Shown: piece by piece, positions 11,701 through 23,313 of the stretch
Position numbering within the stretch: position 1 is the stretch's first letter
Layout of the letters: every line of letters starts with the position of its first letter
Source: Polytrichum commune
Taxonomy: Eukaryota > Streptophyta > Polytrichopsida > Polytrichales > Polytrichaceae
Length of the DNA stretch: 64,000 nt
Reading direction: 5' to 3'
Assembly (NCBI GenBank): GCA_950295325.1
Contig: OX485807.1
Span: forward strand, 19,127,666 to 19,191,665
The notes under the pieces: generated by a model
What the model saw: the letters and a program-made list of their open reading frames with translations, nothing else
Databases searched by the model: none
What the model was told of the DNA's origin: nothing
Translations under genes and position numbers: made by a program

Positions 11701-12851
11701 TGGGCTTCACGATTTCATATGAAGGGGTTTAAGAATACTTCTTGATGTATTTAGGTAAAAGTATCAAAGTATCCTGTACGAACATCACCTGAGGGTTTAC
11801 TGGATTTTTGGCTTGGTGTATATATGCAGGTTTATTCCGTGGATAATGCTCTTGTCCGAGTTGCGGATCCGGTGTTCTTTGGTTACACATATGAAAATAA
11901 TGCGGATGTGGGTGTCAAGGTGGTCACAAAAACATCACCTGAGGAGGCAGTTGGCGTATTATGCCTAATGAAATCTCTGCCAGAGGATGCTTCAGACAAT
12001 GAGAGCTTGGAAATCGAGGATGTTGATGAAACTGATGATGATGGTGTCGAGGAAAGAACCTCTGTTGATCACAATTCCGAGGCCATTAATTCCAGCTGTT
12101 ATGGTGTTTTGGAGTACAGTGAGATGCCTAGTGCACTGCGGACTGCAAATCGTGAGGATGCGTTAGTTTACAAGGCAGCGCATATTTGCATCAACATATT
12201 TTCGGTTGACTATCTCATGAAGCTTGCAGACCCGAAGTATGAACTTGGGTTTCATGCTGCGTTGAAGAGGATACCCTGTCTACTGAGAGATGAATCAGGA
12301 AACTGGGAAACTCATATTCCTGACCACCCTAATGGCATCAAGCTGGAGCAGTTCATCTTTGATGCTTTTCAGCATTGTGATCCTGAGAAAGTAAGTTGGC
12401 GATTATATGCCATCATTTTTCTAACTATTTGGTATACTACCCTGTGCTTTATCACAAACTTGAGCTCTGAGCTCTATCAACTTTGTTGAGGTTGGAATTT
12501 TCACCTCTAATATTATTCAAATGCTCATAGAAAGTCTACTCAAGCAATGAACTTTCTCAATAGGCAATATTCCACCAACGTCTGTATTTACTTGAAGCTG
12601 CTTTACCTGATGCTTCTGTTTTTGTGCAGGTTGCTCTACTGGAGGTTGACAGAACTGAAGAATTTGCACCTATCAAGAATGCTATCAGGGAAGGTGTTCC
12701 TGACACTGCTGAAACAGCCCGTGCTTTAGTTTTGGCCCTTCACAAACGCATCTCATCTACCTCTCAAATAGGTAAACCAGAGGCAAGAGGTCAATCAGAG
12801 GATAACCAAATTTTGACGCTTCTTCAAGCTTATGTTGGCGGTGGTATCTAG
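5768..12851 (+). CDS. Plastid RimM ribosome-maturation domain fused to a UDP-GlcNAc-pyrophosphorylase-like domain
   Basis: Eleven exons join in one frame (839 aa): 5768-6068, 6664-6800, 7321-7458, 7680-7793, 8598-8840, 9311-9504, 9909-10221, 10433-10549, 11144-11323, 11830-12390, 12630-12851. All introns are GT-AG. Residues 1-100 are Ser-rich and poor in acids, like a chloroplast transit peptide. About 113-290 is RimM (IGTIAETHGLYGELRVRS, then the PRC-barrel part with DLVGMAVIIE and WIPFVKDIVP), which helps mature the small ribosomal subunit 16S head. About 376-820 matches UDP-sugar pyrophosphorylases of the UAP/AGX type: LAGGQSTRMG (434-443), LTSDATDGPT, APSGNGGL, VDNALVRVADPVFFGY, EYSEM, LEQFIFDAF and LLEVDRTEEFAPIKNA. 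An acidic stretch interrupts the second half (exon 10). The same fusion is known in land plants as 'RimM family' proteins. The nucleotide loop is atypical (GSDCPPVKG where family members have a shorter PKG), so pyrophosphorylase activity is uncertain. Confidence 0.93.
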
Positions 12852-14116
12852 AATGTGGAGTAGTCATATGCTGTAGTTCAGAGCTAGGGTTATCCTGAGT
12901 CTTGGCTAAGTTCTAAATTGATTTGCAACCACTCGTACCAAATCAACTTAGAACTTATCCACGATTTGTTTCATCAATGCTCGTTTCCCCCGTAAAGGTG
13001 ACTATCATTTCCATTTGAAACTGCCTTTCGTTCATATATGTGATTGGCCTGTTGTTAAGAACATTTGCGCAGTTTGTTCATTAAATGTTTCATCTTTCTA
13101 TACCTAGCATGAAATTAAAGAAAGGAATCATGGATTGATCATATCATACAGCTGAATGTATGGACTCCCAATCAAAAATTTCTAGAGTTTGTTGCATTGG
13201 ACATAATAGAAGCATTCTGTAAGTCACTGCTAATAAGTTGTCTTTGACTCCAACTCAGAGGACACAAGATTGTATCTACATGGGATGAGACTCTGACTAA
13301 ATCCATTTAGTTAAACCATCATTTTGCCCATTGCATGTCTGTTCACCAGACTAAGAATAAGATCTTCGAAGCTAACACAGTCGAACCACAAATTCTCACT
13401 GAAATGGATTGATGTCATTATATAGACATATATCAATCTGGCTACGATCTTGCGATCTTCAAGTTTATAGTTTCCCCACAGTCTGCACATCTCCAAAGTG
13501 GATCTTTTAGGGTGGATTATTCACAGTATGCACAAAAACATTGGAACTTCCTTTCTACTGTATGAAATTATATTACCTACATATATTCTACACATCTATT
13601 TTTGCTGTGCCTCTTACATATACATTTCACGCCAACACCATACAGAGTACTAATTCGTTCTGGTCTTTAATCTCCACTTCTTGCTCTACATACTCATTTA
13701 GAGTTGCATGACAGTGCTGCCTACCTTTCTTGAACACCATGAACACAGTATTTGATGCTATGAAGTATCAATGCACATTCAATCAGTCACTGCATTGCAA
13801 ACAAATTCTTATGATACCAGTTTGCATTGACAAAATACATTGTACTCCTTTCATGGCAGGGAGTTACATCATACTGGTTTCCTTTTACCTCAGATTCAAT
13901 AACATTCAACCTCACAGGACCCACACCCAAAGGAAGGATACCCAACCTCAAAATACCTGCAGGTGAACCTAAGTAAGAGAGTGCACCAACCTCATTTGGT
14001 AAATCCAGAACTTATGCACACAATTCCACTTCTCAGTTTATTCCCTAAAGAGCCTGATCCCGAGGCACTGAATGTTGTTCTAAAGAGATGGATAGGGTGA
14101 GGTTTACGTTTACGGT
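12852..14116. other. Convergent intergenic stretch between the RimM-fusion and extensin genes
   Basis: This presumably holds the two 3' UTRs. I recognise no coding exon, repeat or RNA gene. The small open frames at 13311-13496 (minus) and 13730-13966 (plus) look like noise. Confidence 0.45.
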
Positions 14117-16561
14117 TTAGGCAGGTGGAGTATGGTTACTGTGGGGAGGTGGAGGATAGTGACTGTGGGGAGGTGGAGGATGGTGACTGTGGGGAGGTGG
14201 AGGATGGTGACTGTGGGGAGGTGGAGGATGGTGACGGTGGGGAGGTGGAGGATGGTGATGGTGGGGAGGTGGAGGATGGTTATGGTGGTGCCTCTTATCA
14301 TCGTCATAATCGCACTTAGGCGGAGGAGGGTGTGACTTAGGGGGAGGAGGAGATGGGTTTGTTGGTGGTGGAAGAAGAGGTGGTGGAGGTGATGAATACA
14401 GAAAGGGTGGTGGTGGCGGCGATCTATACACAAATGGAGGTGGTGGTGATAACAGAGGTGGTGGTGATGGTGGTGGTGGTGGTGATGATGGTGGTGGCGG
14501 CGATCTATACACATATGGAGGTGGTGGTGATAACAGAGGTGGTGGTGATGGTGGTGGTGATGGTGGTGGTGATGGTGGTGGTGCTGATGGTGCTGATGGT
14601 GGTGGTGATGGTGGTGGGGCTGATGGTGATGGTGGTGGTGACGATGGTGGTGGTGGTGATGATGGCGGTGGTGGTAATGCCGATGGTGATGATGGTATTA
14701 TGTTGTCCTTTCCGGAGACCACGAATTCATCTGCTGCCTGCAAGACTACTCTTCGCTGATCTTGTTGATCCTGTGTACACCAACATCAACAACAATAGAG
14801 TTTGATAATCAACGACAAATACCTAGCGAATTAACATAAGAATTAACATGTTAATCATGAATCATACATGTTACATAAGAATACAAACAATTCTCTCGCA
14901 TGAGTAGTTGATGTGAGTGAAGCTGCATGCTTGCTGCTCAAGACATCCGTGTTGGATTCTCCAACAGCTTCTAATACTGAGGTCACTCCACAAAGAGGAG
15001 CACTGATAACATGCTTGGAAACTTGAGAGAGAGAGAGAGAGATTATTAATTTCAGCATTTGGGACTGAACTCGAAAAGGTTTCCACTCCTTAATGCAACC
15101 AAGTAGCAATTTTTCTTAGAAATCAGCACAAATGATCATCCAAATATTTACTTGCAACATCTATTAGAACTTCTCATTCTTATATAGTGCTAGATGTGCA
15201 ACAATTACACTGAGTAGAACCACAAGGACCGAGGCAATCTAATTACTCACCTTCTGATCTGGGGCCGAGTCTGATGCTGAGAAGCCTGTAGGCAAAAACT
15301 CCCTGTCCGCACTTCTCCATGGACCGTGAACTGCACAGGAAGAGATCAGCAGATAACATGATGACAATTGATCAATCTATTATGAAACCATCATCATCAT
15401 CATCATTTCACAATAATATGTAAATGTGATACCCATCAGCAAGCCATACATGAGCTAGCCCATAATACTTTGGCTACGCAACATCAGTATCACAACTTTC
15501 CCACACATGACACAATTCCCACCCAAAACATGCTCAGATCAGACCAGACCAGACCAGATCCTCCCAATATTTGCTAATTTCAGAATTCCATGCACCCCAA
15601 ACTAGGCTCAATCGGATCCTCTGCATGTGCAGTACACAATCCTGAGGATTTTGAGTGGTTGGTTTCCTTCAACAAAATTTAGGGTGCAAGATAAACCTTC
15701 ACTTTTTAAAAATAAAAAAAGTTCGAATCAGAGGCAAAGTAACTAGTTGCAACCCAACAAGTCATCTTCAACGCAGACTACTAGTTTAAAATAACAGGTG
15801 TGCAGATTTTGGATTGAATGACCACAGAAGGAGACAACAAAGCACAAATGTTTTCCTTGACATTCAACTGGGACTTTTCACAGAGGATTAGAAATGGGTA
15901 CTTGCTTCACAGGAAGCAGTACAGTTCCTGCACCTTGTGTCTTCACTGGATTGCGTCTCAAAACCGATCAAAACCCTAAAACCGGACTTATCAAGACTAA
16001 AACAACAATCTGCAGTGGAACATTACGCAACAGGTAATAAACCTATAGAGCCATCAGTTTCACTCCAACAAATCAAAGCAGAGTTTCAAATGTCCGAGTT
16101 CGGATAGAATCCGCACAGGAGACAACAGAAAAATTCCCTTGACATAATGACTACTTTCCATTCATACAGGAGAAATGGGTGCAACTACAATTACAGCTAC
16201 TTGGCTTCCCAGAGATCTGTAAAAGTTCCTCCACCTTCACTGGTTCTAATGTCTTCACTGGTTCTCGTTTGCAAACCGATCAAAACCCCAAAACTGGACT
16301 CAAAAGGTATTCATCATCAAGACTGTAATAACAACCTGGAGTGAAACAATGTGCAATGCATGTAGAGGTGATTATATAAAAGAAATGCATACCATCATCG
16401 TTCCGGAGGACATGGCGACCAGACACTGTAAATCCTGATGCTGCTACTTCGGGTGAGAGCAACAACAATGTGGCAGTGAAGATGAGGAAAAGAAATGGGA
16501 ACAGGGCCGGGATCAGAAGGTTTCCCTTCAGCTTCACCATCTTCATCACGATCATGACCAT
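14117..16561 (-). CDS. Secreted extensin-like Ser/Pro-rich protein with a His-rich C-terminal tail
   Basis: Three exons, 16561-16393, 15330-15251 and 14770-14117, join in frame to about 300 residues. Residues 1 to about 43 form a hydrophobic signal peptide (LFPFLFLIFTATLLLLSPEVAASG), so the product is secreted. A spacer of about 75 residues follows, then many Ser-Pro3-5 blocks with YVY, FVY and FLY between them (PPPPYVYRSPPPP). These are the O-glycosylated and tyrosine cross-linking signals of extensins, structural proteins of the plant cell wall. After KCDYDDDKRHHHNH comes a tail of repeated PPPPHxHH units (about 50 residues), rich in His and possibly metal-binding. The coding DNA is low-complexity CCA/CAC repeat, so length variation between individuals is likely. 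Several Met codons lie close together near the start; I took the first (16561). A TATA-like sequence lies at 16673-16680. Long open frames on the opposite strand here are shadows of the repeat. Confidence 0.82.
14125..14290 (-). repeat. 21-bp tandem coding repeat of the extensin tail
   Basis: About seven to eight 21-bp units ('gtggggaggtggaggatggtga' on the plus strand, with small changes) encode the PPPPHxHH tail. Units differ by a few bases. The array is a candidate for slippage polymorphism. Confidence 0.8.
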
Positions 16562-16887
16562 CCTGGCGTGCCGATCACCACCAACACCCCGATGGAGAGC
16601 CAAGCTGCCTGTTTTATGCTCCCAAACGCTTGGAACAGTAACTTGTAGACTAGTGCAAATGTAGGAGGAGTCAAATATAGTCAATCCCCGGGTGATGGGC
16701 CCTGGCTAACTCGGCTGATCATCACCAGTGTTCGAATGAGGACAACTCATTCAATTCCATTCTGGATCATACAATGGGCCTCCGGGCCGGCTCATGCGGG
16801 ATCTCAAGTCCCAAGCCACGTGAGGTAAATCCATGCAATCTCAACCGTTGATAGCATGCAAGTTGGGACGTACCACTTCCCACCAGT

Positions 16888-17105
16888 GATCAGGGAGATT
16901 TTTGGGCATAACCGGTTGAGATCCTGGTGTTTCCAGTCCAACCGGTTACATGTTGATATCCTCCGGTTTTCCTTTATTAAATTGGGGGTATATCCTATAA
17001 ATTTCTCTAAAATGATCGGTAATTTTCCTGCAGTCTTGAACTTCAACTGGTTCGTTCTCAAACTCAACCGGTTCATCTGTAACTAAGTGCCGATTCTCCC
17101 CGATC
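16888..17105. mobile_element. AACCGGTT repeat family, intact copy
   Basis: The element of about 218 bp begins GATCAGGGAGA, ends TCTCCCCGATC and holds several AACCGGTT palindromes. An inverted full copy lies at 61414-61632, an interrupted one at 38954-39474 and a fragment at 5160-5211. The ends form a short inverted repeat. I could not settle the target-site duplication. Confidence 0.65.
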
Positions 17106-17107
17106 AT

Positions 17108-17418
17108 AGCTTCACAAGGGGTCCCAAGTCTTAAGTCCTAACTATGACATGGATGCCTACATGACAACACTTTTTGGAGGTGAGGCCTTGGGACGTGTGT
17201 TACGAGTTGGGTCAACTCTCAACCCAAAGCTAGACCCAACTCTCAACCCCCAAGTCCCGGGAATATTTTTGCATAAAATAATCAAGATCTGACTTTAATG
17301 ATATTTAACCATATTTTAGTGATTATTTGAGGCTCACAAGTTGGGTCACTTTGCCTCGATGTTGGGACTTGCTAACATAAGTGGGGCTTAGGACTTGGGA
17401 CCCTGTGTGAATTGGCCC
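17108..17418. mobile_element. Diverged inverted copy of the GGGCCYGTTCACA repeat
   Basis: It matches 3206-3463 in reverse orientation, including 'ctacatgacaacactttttgg' and the 'gggaccctgtgtgaattggccc' type end. The left end is more worn. It lies directly beside the AACCGGTT element, probably by independent insertion. Confidence 0.55.
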
Positions 17419-17513
17419 TCAGGTGATGCATGGCCAGGGCTAGACACCCACCTCTTTGAGTTGGGCCCCTGCCACTATTGCCCGAGGTGAAAACTTGACA
17501 TGCAATCCTATTA

Positions 17514-17873
17514 CACCCTAACCTCCATTATATCAACCTCCTTCATGTCACTACCGTCTCTTATATCCCAAAACCCTAGGAAGCGAATGTTCTCGGTTCT
17601 ACTCTCCCTCCTTGTTGTCACATTTCCGTCCCATATATCACGGGGTTTTGACATTAAAGTAATCCTCCAAATAATTCAAACCACTTGCTCACACGCATCA
17701 TGTTGTCATTATTGTGATTATTGTGATTATTGCAATGTTGACGTTGTGTTATTCCATAATGTCACATGCTATACTAATTCTCTATTATCGTGCATCCGTG
17801 TTAATACTACATACCTCCTTAATATCACATGCACTTTGGTTGCCACATGCATGATATTAGGGAGGTTAGAGTG
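17514..17873. mobile_element. TA-flanked MITE, copy 1 (Tc1/mariner-like)
   Basis: The ends CACCCTAACCTCC and GGAGGTTAGAGTG are inverted copies flanked by TA. The interior includes 'gggttttgacattaaagtaatcc'. Copy 2 is at 20455-20794 and a truncated copy at 58160-58462. No coding capacity is left. Confidence 0.72.
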
Positions 17874-18414
17874 TATAGCATGTAGGTTTCTTTGTTGTGG
17901 ATAATTCAACCTTGAAACTAGCATAAAAGCCCCTAATTAATCTAGAGGAATCCACTTGAGATGAATAAACCAATAATTTATTGGGGTCATAATTTTACCA
18001 GACTGCCTTTACATTGGAAATAATGGTGGGGGCCCAGCTCAAAGAAGTTGAGGTCTAGCCCCAACTAGGGGGGGGGAGGCTTTTAATTATGGTGGATGTT
18101 AAAGTACCCTCTATAAACTTGTAGGGGGAGGCAAATCCGGGCTAGGGCAGCCCCCCATAGTTTTTTTCTAAAACATTTATGAACCTAACCGAAAATTGAT
18201 GCCTGCCCCGCCCAAATTCAAAAAAAAACATTGCCTTTGCATCCTTGAAGGCCGCTTGACTACAAATCCCGTATTGAGTGCACTTCACCTTCAAGGTCTA
18301 AAAGCCAATATATATGTGCACCTCCAATTAGTAAACAAGCAATTGATTGGGATTTCATTCCGGAAGTGAAACCATCAATGAAGCACGTAATTAACTTGGA
18401 GGTCAAAAACATTA

Positions 18415-19041
18415 CAAAATCCTCATTAACATTGAGGTTATGATTTTTGTGACTTACCATTTGAAATTGTCTTTGTCATTCTAAAATGAAACTTAAATTA
18501 GTGTGCTGATTTAGTATGTACATTTTATAATATTTTAGGTAATGCCTCCTACTTTCACAAGTATTCATATGCATTCAAACTAATTAGGCGTGATTATATG
18601 TAATCAAGCCTAATTAACCGTAATTGAGTGCAAGGCCTAAGTTTCTACATGTATTCAATACACATTTGAGCTAAATAAGCCTGATTGAGTGCAAGTAAGC
18701 ACATTAAACCTAATTAAGCATAATGAAGCCTAAACAAAGTGTAATCAAGCACATCAATTCTCATCTCCGAATTCATATCATAATTAATTCAAGTAAGAGC
18801 ATCTTAGAATTAATTAGGCTTGATTACATATAATCACGCGTAATTAGTTTGATTACTTGTGAATTAATTTGAGTACTTGTAATTAGTTTGAATACTTGTG
18901 AAAGTAGAAGGCATTACCTAAATATTATAAAATATACATACTAAATCAGCACACTAGTTTAAGTTTCATTTTAGAACGACAAAGACAATTTCAAATAGTA
19001 AGTCACAAAAATTATAACCTCTATGCTAATGAGGATTTTAG
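18415..19041. mobile_element. Foldback element with arms of about 190-200 bp
   Basis: The left arm (18415 to about 18610) and right arm (about 18830-19041) are inverted copies from 'aaaatcctcatta' inward, through 'gtgcacttagtatgta'-like and 'ggtaatgcctYctactttcacaag'-like blocks. CATTA flanks both sides (18410-18414, 19042-19046), a possible 5-bp target-site duplication. The centre is a run of 'taattaagcctaat'-like words. No protein is encoded. Confidence 0.7.
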
Positions 19042-19131
19042 CATTAGCCCTAAAATAGTATGCAACCCGGAGGTTACTTTTTTGTTGTTGTTGTTGCTTT
19101 GACAATATGGAATTATTTTACTTGAGTTCAT

Positions 19132-19785
19132 TTGAGATGAATTGGCAACAAATCTATTGAGGGGGTCAAGTTTTTATGTGAGATGGATTAGGTGCACTTG
19201 TATACAATAATTCCCTTTCTCCTTCATACCGTGGCCACTTTAGTTAAGGCACATGTGCCTAATTTGAACGCAACAATAATCTAGACACCTATGTTTGATT
19301 GGCATGTGGTTAGTTGTAGATTTAAGAATGGACACCAGAAACACATGTGTTTAAAAAAATTAGACTATATGTTCAAAATATTCTAACCATTATAGCTTCA
19401 CTTGCCAACAAAATCTGGGGGGACCCACTATATGACCACATGATAAGCACATGAATCTTCATTTTTATATTTGAATAAGATAATCATTTAGTGAGCTCCA
19501 AAAATTATGAGGCAAATGACTATATGCATGAATTGGAATCACCTTGCACTAATTGTGTGTTATGTATCCTACAAGAAGTGGGTGCATAGAGGTCAAAAAA
19601 TATCCAAATAATACACTTCTACTTTAGAAGCCCTAAATTACCTATTTTTTTTAAACAAATGGTTGGTTTCAAGACACATGGGATAAATCTCAACACATGC
19701 CTAGTATTAGAAGGAGAGGGAATTATTGCATACAAGCGTACGTCTCATCCATTGAACATGAAAACTTGACCCCTATTCATCTCAA
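19132..19785. mobile_element. Foldback repeat with TTGAGATGAAT ends
   Basis: About 95 bp at the left (ttgagatgaat ... gggtcaagtttt ... acttgtatacaataattccct) recurs inverted at the right (19700-19785). Similar ends occur near 17952 and at 62490-62600, so it is a repeat family. No clear target-site duplication. Confidence 0.5.
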
Positions 19786-19802
19786 CAACCTTGGACTAGG
19801 CT

Positions 19803-20210
19803 CACGGGTAGATCACTCCATTGTCAAGTTGAACACCACGTGCGACCAAAAATAATCTTCTTTTGGTAGTTGCACCACCAAAATCGGTCAAAATTTTATC
19901 AAAATTTTATCATGAGTAGATATACACAGTACCTATGACATAGTCAAAAGTGGTAACTAAATTTGATGATTTGTTTTTTTCATAAAACATACCATTTCTA
20001 ACTAGAATGACATTGAATTGAACTAAAACAATTACTAAAAAAACAAAGATGACTACAAATTTAAAAATAGTATTCAAAAGATACTATCAATGGTTATGTA
20101 TATGTAGAAAAAATATCATAAATTTTAAAATTATATATGGCATGTAATATAGGGGTAGCAAACTTTGTCCGCACGTGGTGTCAACTTGATAATGAAGTGA
20201 CCTCCCCGTG
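19803..20210. mobile_element. hAT-like MITE, CACGGGTAG family, short variant
   Basis: The ends CACGGGTAGATCACT and AGTGACCTCCCCGTG are inverted, continuing through 'ttgtcaagttga.cacca.gtgcg'. The 8-bp direct duplication ACTAGGCT flanks it (19795-19802, 20211-20218). The TIR resembles the two elements at 41388 and 55253 but the interior is different. It is 408 bp and non-coding. Confidence 0.87.
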
Positions 20211-20454
20211 ACTAGGCTAATCAAAGTCTTTTGAGCTATCAAATCAAATCAACTAAAAGAGTAACATTTGGGTTGCATACCATTTCAGGGCTTTTATGTT
20301 GGAAATAGAGAGAGGTACGCTCATATGCAATAAGTTCCTCTCTATGTATTAGAACATGTTGACACACGATTGTGCAAGTCCATAAGTTACTTCTTAACAA
20401 TAAATTCTTAATGGCTACTTGACAAACTTTGATAAGTCGAGAGACTTGTAAATA

Positions 20455-20794
20455 CACCCTAACCTTTGTAATATCACCCTCCTTCATGTCACTCTTATAT
20501 CCCAAACCTTTAGGGAACCAATATTACGAGTTGAAATCTCTCTCATTTCCCTCCGATATATCATGGGTTTTGACATTAAAGTAATCCACCAAAGAATTCA
20601 AACCACATGCTATGCACACATCATGTTGTCATCAATGTAAGTAATGTCATTATTGCAATGTGGACTTGGTGTTATTCCACACACTACACTAATTCTTTAT
20701 TATCACACATCCATGTTAACATTACATACCTATACCTCTTGAATATCATGTGCAGTTTGGTTGCCACAAGCGTGATATTAGGGAGGTTAGAGTG
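20455..20794. mobile_element. TA-flanked MITE, copy 2
   Basis: Same family and orientation as 17514-17873, with TA on both sides. The interior matches through 'gggttttgacattaaagtaatcc' and 'gcacacatcatgttgtcat'-like blocks and ends 'gatattagggaggttagagtg'. Confidence 0.72.
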
Positions 20795-21477
20795 TATTCT
20801 GACAAGGAGAGCTTGGATTTGTTCGTATGGAAATATGATTACCTCTCGCCTTGGATTGCTTGCATGTCAATGCCATCAACAAAAAGCTTAATAAATGGTA
20901 AGTTGCACCTTCATTTTCATTTAAAATGCATATAAATATGCAAGTCTACCTTCTGTTGAACTACACTCAACTACACCAAATACACTCAATTACACCAAAT
21001 ATTTTATCTAGTATCAAATGATATTTTGTGTTGTTGTGGTAACTTTTTCTAGTCACGACACTTCTTACAAATAAATTTACAAGTACTCTCATCCCAACTT
21101 ACTTTTAGTTTTGAATCCAAATGTCAATTATTGAAACAAAGTTTGGTAGTTTTTGCATCCAAACATGTCTGTAATGAAATATTGTAATGGATGATGGATT
21201 TTGGGTGAAGAAACACTTGGTAAATGATACTAATTGCAACATTGTAAATCTATAATGTTGCTTATTTTTAACAAGGAGTGACAAATAATGTTAGGTTTAC
21301 ATTTAGTGTTGATGACACTACATGGGGCAGTTTACAATTAGTATTGAGAAAGATAAATAGAATTAGTGATACTGAATACAAAATATACAATATTTGGTGT
21401 AGTAATTTCATTATCCTTGATGACTTGGCTGATAAGAAGCAGAAAGTTAGAATTTGAAACGAAAGAATCTCATGTTA

Positions 21478-22872
21478 GAGCGTCCCCACCAGGCTGGGTA
21501 CCTGGCAGGTGAACTGCACTCCGGGTATATCACTGCGAGGGCCGCCAAGTCCCAACGTCCATCAGTCACCGCTATCTGGTAAAAGGGTCCCGGGGCGGGC
21601 ATTTCAGAGGAGTTCGCTGGGTATTTTCGCCTCAGTTACCGAGCTTCCCACGCCAATGCCAACGCCCATATTTCCTTTCTATGGATTTATTCTAATATGT
21701 CAGCAAGGGGAGAAGATGTGGCTGCAATGGGTGGGAGGACAAAGAAGGGCAGGAATTTCTGCCCGGAGGAGGAAGAAGTATTTAATGTAGGGGTATTATG
21801 TCTAGATGTTAGATTTGAACACACCGTTTAATTTTATAATTCCCTAATATAGTGTATTATTATGAAGTCTTACTATAGTTATAACTCACATAAGATTTTT
21901 TTTTCAACCCTATGTTCATTATAAAAAATTAGCTCACCCTATTTTGTGTTTAAGGATTGCCTATGTTCATTACATGTTTAAGAATCCTATGGACCCTAGC
22001 TGCACTACCTGGGGTCTTTGTTTTTTACTTTCTACTTAATTTAATACACACTTTTACTTTTTAAATTGACATTTTTACATTTAGGGTCACACTTTTAAAT
22101 ACACACTTTTACATTTACTTTTAATGCTTTTAAATTGAAAAGTAAAGTAAAAGCTTTTACAAGTAACTATATAACGAGGATTTTTTATTTATTAAAATAT
22201 ATCCAAAGTATTTAGTGCCTTACATTCTACTACCTTACATTTTATTAGTCTATAACCATTCATTTTATTGCAGAGATGGTTGAGCTTGAGATACATGAGG
22301 CAAAAAAACCTAGAATTGCACAAGTCATTGCTCTTAACTTCATAGAATCTACAAAGATTTAGAGTTAGTTTATAATTCAAATACAAAAGGTTGTAAAACT
22401 CCTGGACACACTCAGAAGTTGTATGGTCGTTTGTATGTTATTCCGTGTACAAAAACCCTAGAGTGGCATTATTTCCATAAAATATTTATGGACGCAACAT
22501 CTAGGGTAGAATTGATTGTTCATACAAAACAACAATATTATGTTCATTATTGCCCCCACATGAATTGGATTCGCTAATTATCTCGTATTAGTGTAGTGTT
22601 TTATTTCATTCCCGGGCGGGGCAATAAAATTCGTGCAGTGAAACCGTGCATAAAATATATTCTCGGGCAGGGCATCGGGCAAGGCATCTAATCACGGGCA
22701 GGGCTTCGGGGCCTGCTTATCCCGGGCGGGGGTCGGCCTCGGAGCGGGTCTGCAAGCCGGTATGTACCGGGGCTAGTGGGCCTCAGGGGATGTGCCGGGC
22801 ATCCCACTCTGTGCCGGGGCTGCCACCGAGGCCATTATGCCCGGGGCGGTGCCCGGGCTAGTGGGGATGCTC
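21478..22872. mobile_element. Harbinger-like non-autonomous element with TTA duplication
   Basis: Left end GAGCGTCCCCACCAG and right end CTAGTGGGGATGCTC are inverted copies, flanked by TTA on both sides (21475-21477, 22873-22875). A 3-bp TTA/TAA duplication with GAGCATC-type ends fits PIF/Harbinger MITEs of plants. The element is 1,395 bp. About 21500-21780 and 22610-22870 are much richer in G+C than the surroundings, while the middle is AT-rich. No transposase is recognisable. Confidence 0.75.
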
Positions 22873-22914
22873 TTACAGATCACTGTGAAAATTCAGAAAA
22901 CAACCGTTAAGTAA

Positions 22915-23313
22915 GAGCATCCTCAGTCGGTCTAGGTAAAGCTCACTGCAAACCAAGACCTATCTTGCTTAAAATTGCTCAAAATTTAGAGGGAGTGCAC
23001 CAAATCTTGCTTAAAATGGACAGATCCTCCCACACTCCCTCTAAATGTCAAAAATTTGGAGGGAGTGTGGGAGGATCTTTCCATTTTAAAGCAAGATTTG
23101 GTGCACTCCCTCTAAATTTTGAAAATGTGGTGTTTTCAATGAGGGATTTCACCTACGTCAAATTTTTACAATTCTTTTTTCTTGAGAAATATCTCACGTT
23201 TATTTAGGTGTGCTTCTAATGATGGTAATTTCAGTTTCTAATTTTAGGTCAGTCAAAAGATAGGTTTTGGTTTGCAGTGAGCTTTACCTAGACCGACTGA
23301 GGACCGACTGAGG
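22915..23313. mobile_element. Hairpin MITE with near-complete inverted repeat
   Basis: The two ends share about 45 bp in inverted order ('cctcagtcggtctaggtaaagctc'). The inner halves also pair ('gagggagtgcaccaaatcttgctt' against its complement, and 'atcctcccacactccctc' against its complement). A loop of about 100 bp sits in the right half. The left end GAGCATCCTCAG resembles the neighbouring Harbinger-like ends. The right terminus is altered (an extra 'gaccgactgagg'), so the duplication is unclear. Confidence 0.7.

Noticed and set aside
14110-14514. Poly-His open frame on the minus strand
   Set aside because: A different frame of the same repeat. The spliced frame with a signal peptide supports the Ser/Pro reading instead.
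14353-14805. Long Val-rich open frame on the plus strand
   Set aside because: It is the reverse complement of the extensin Ser-Pro repeat. Low-complexity GGT/GTG DNA stays open in several frames.
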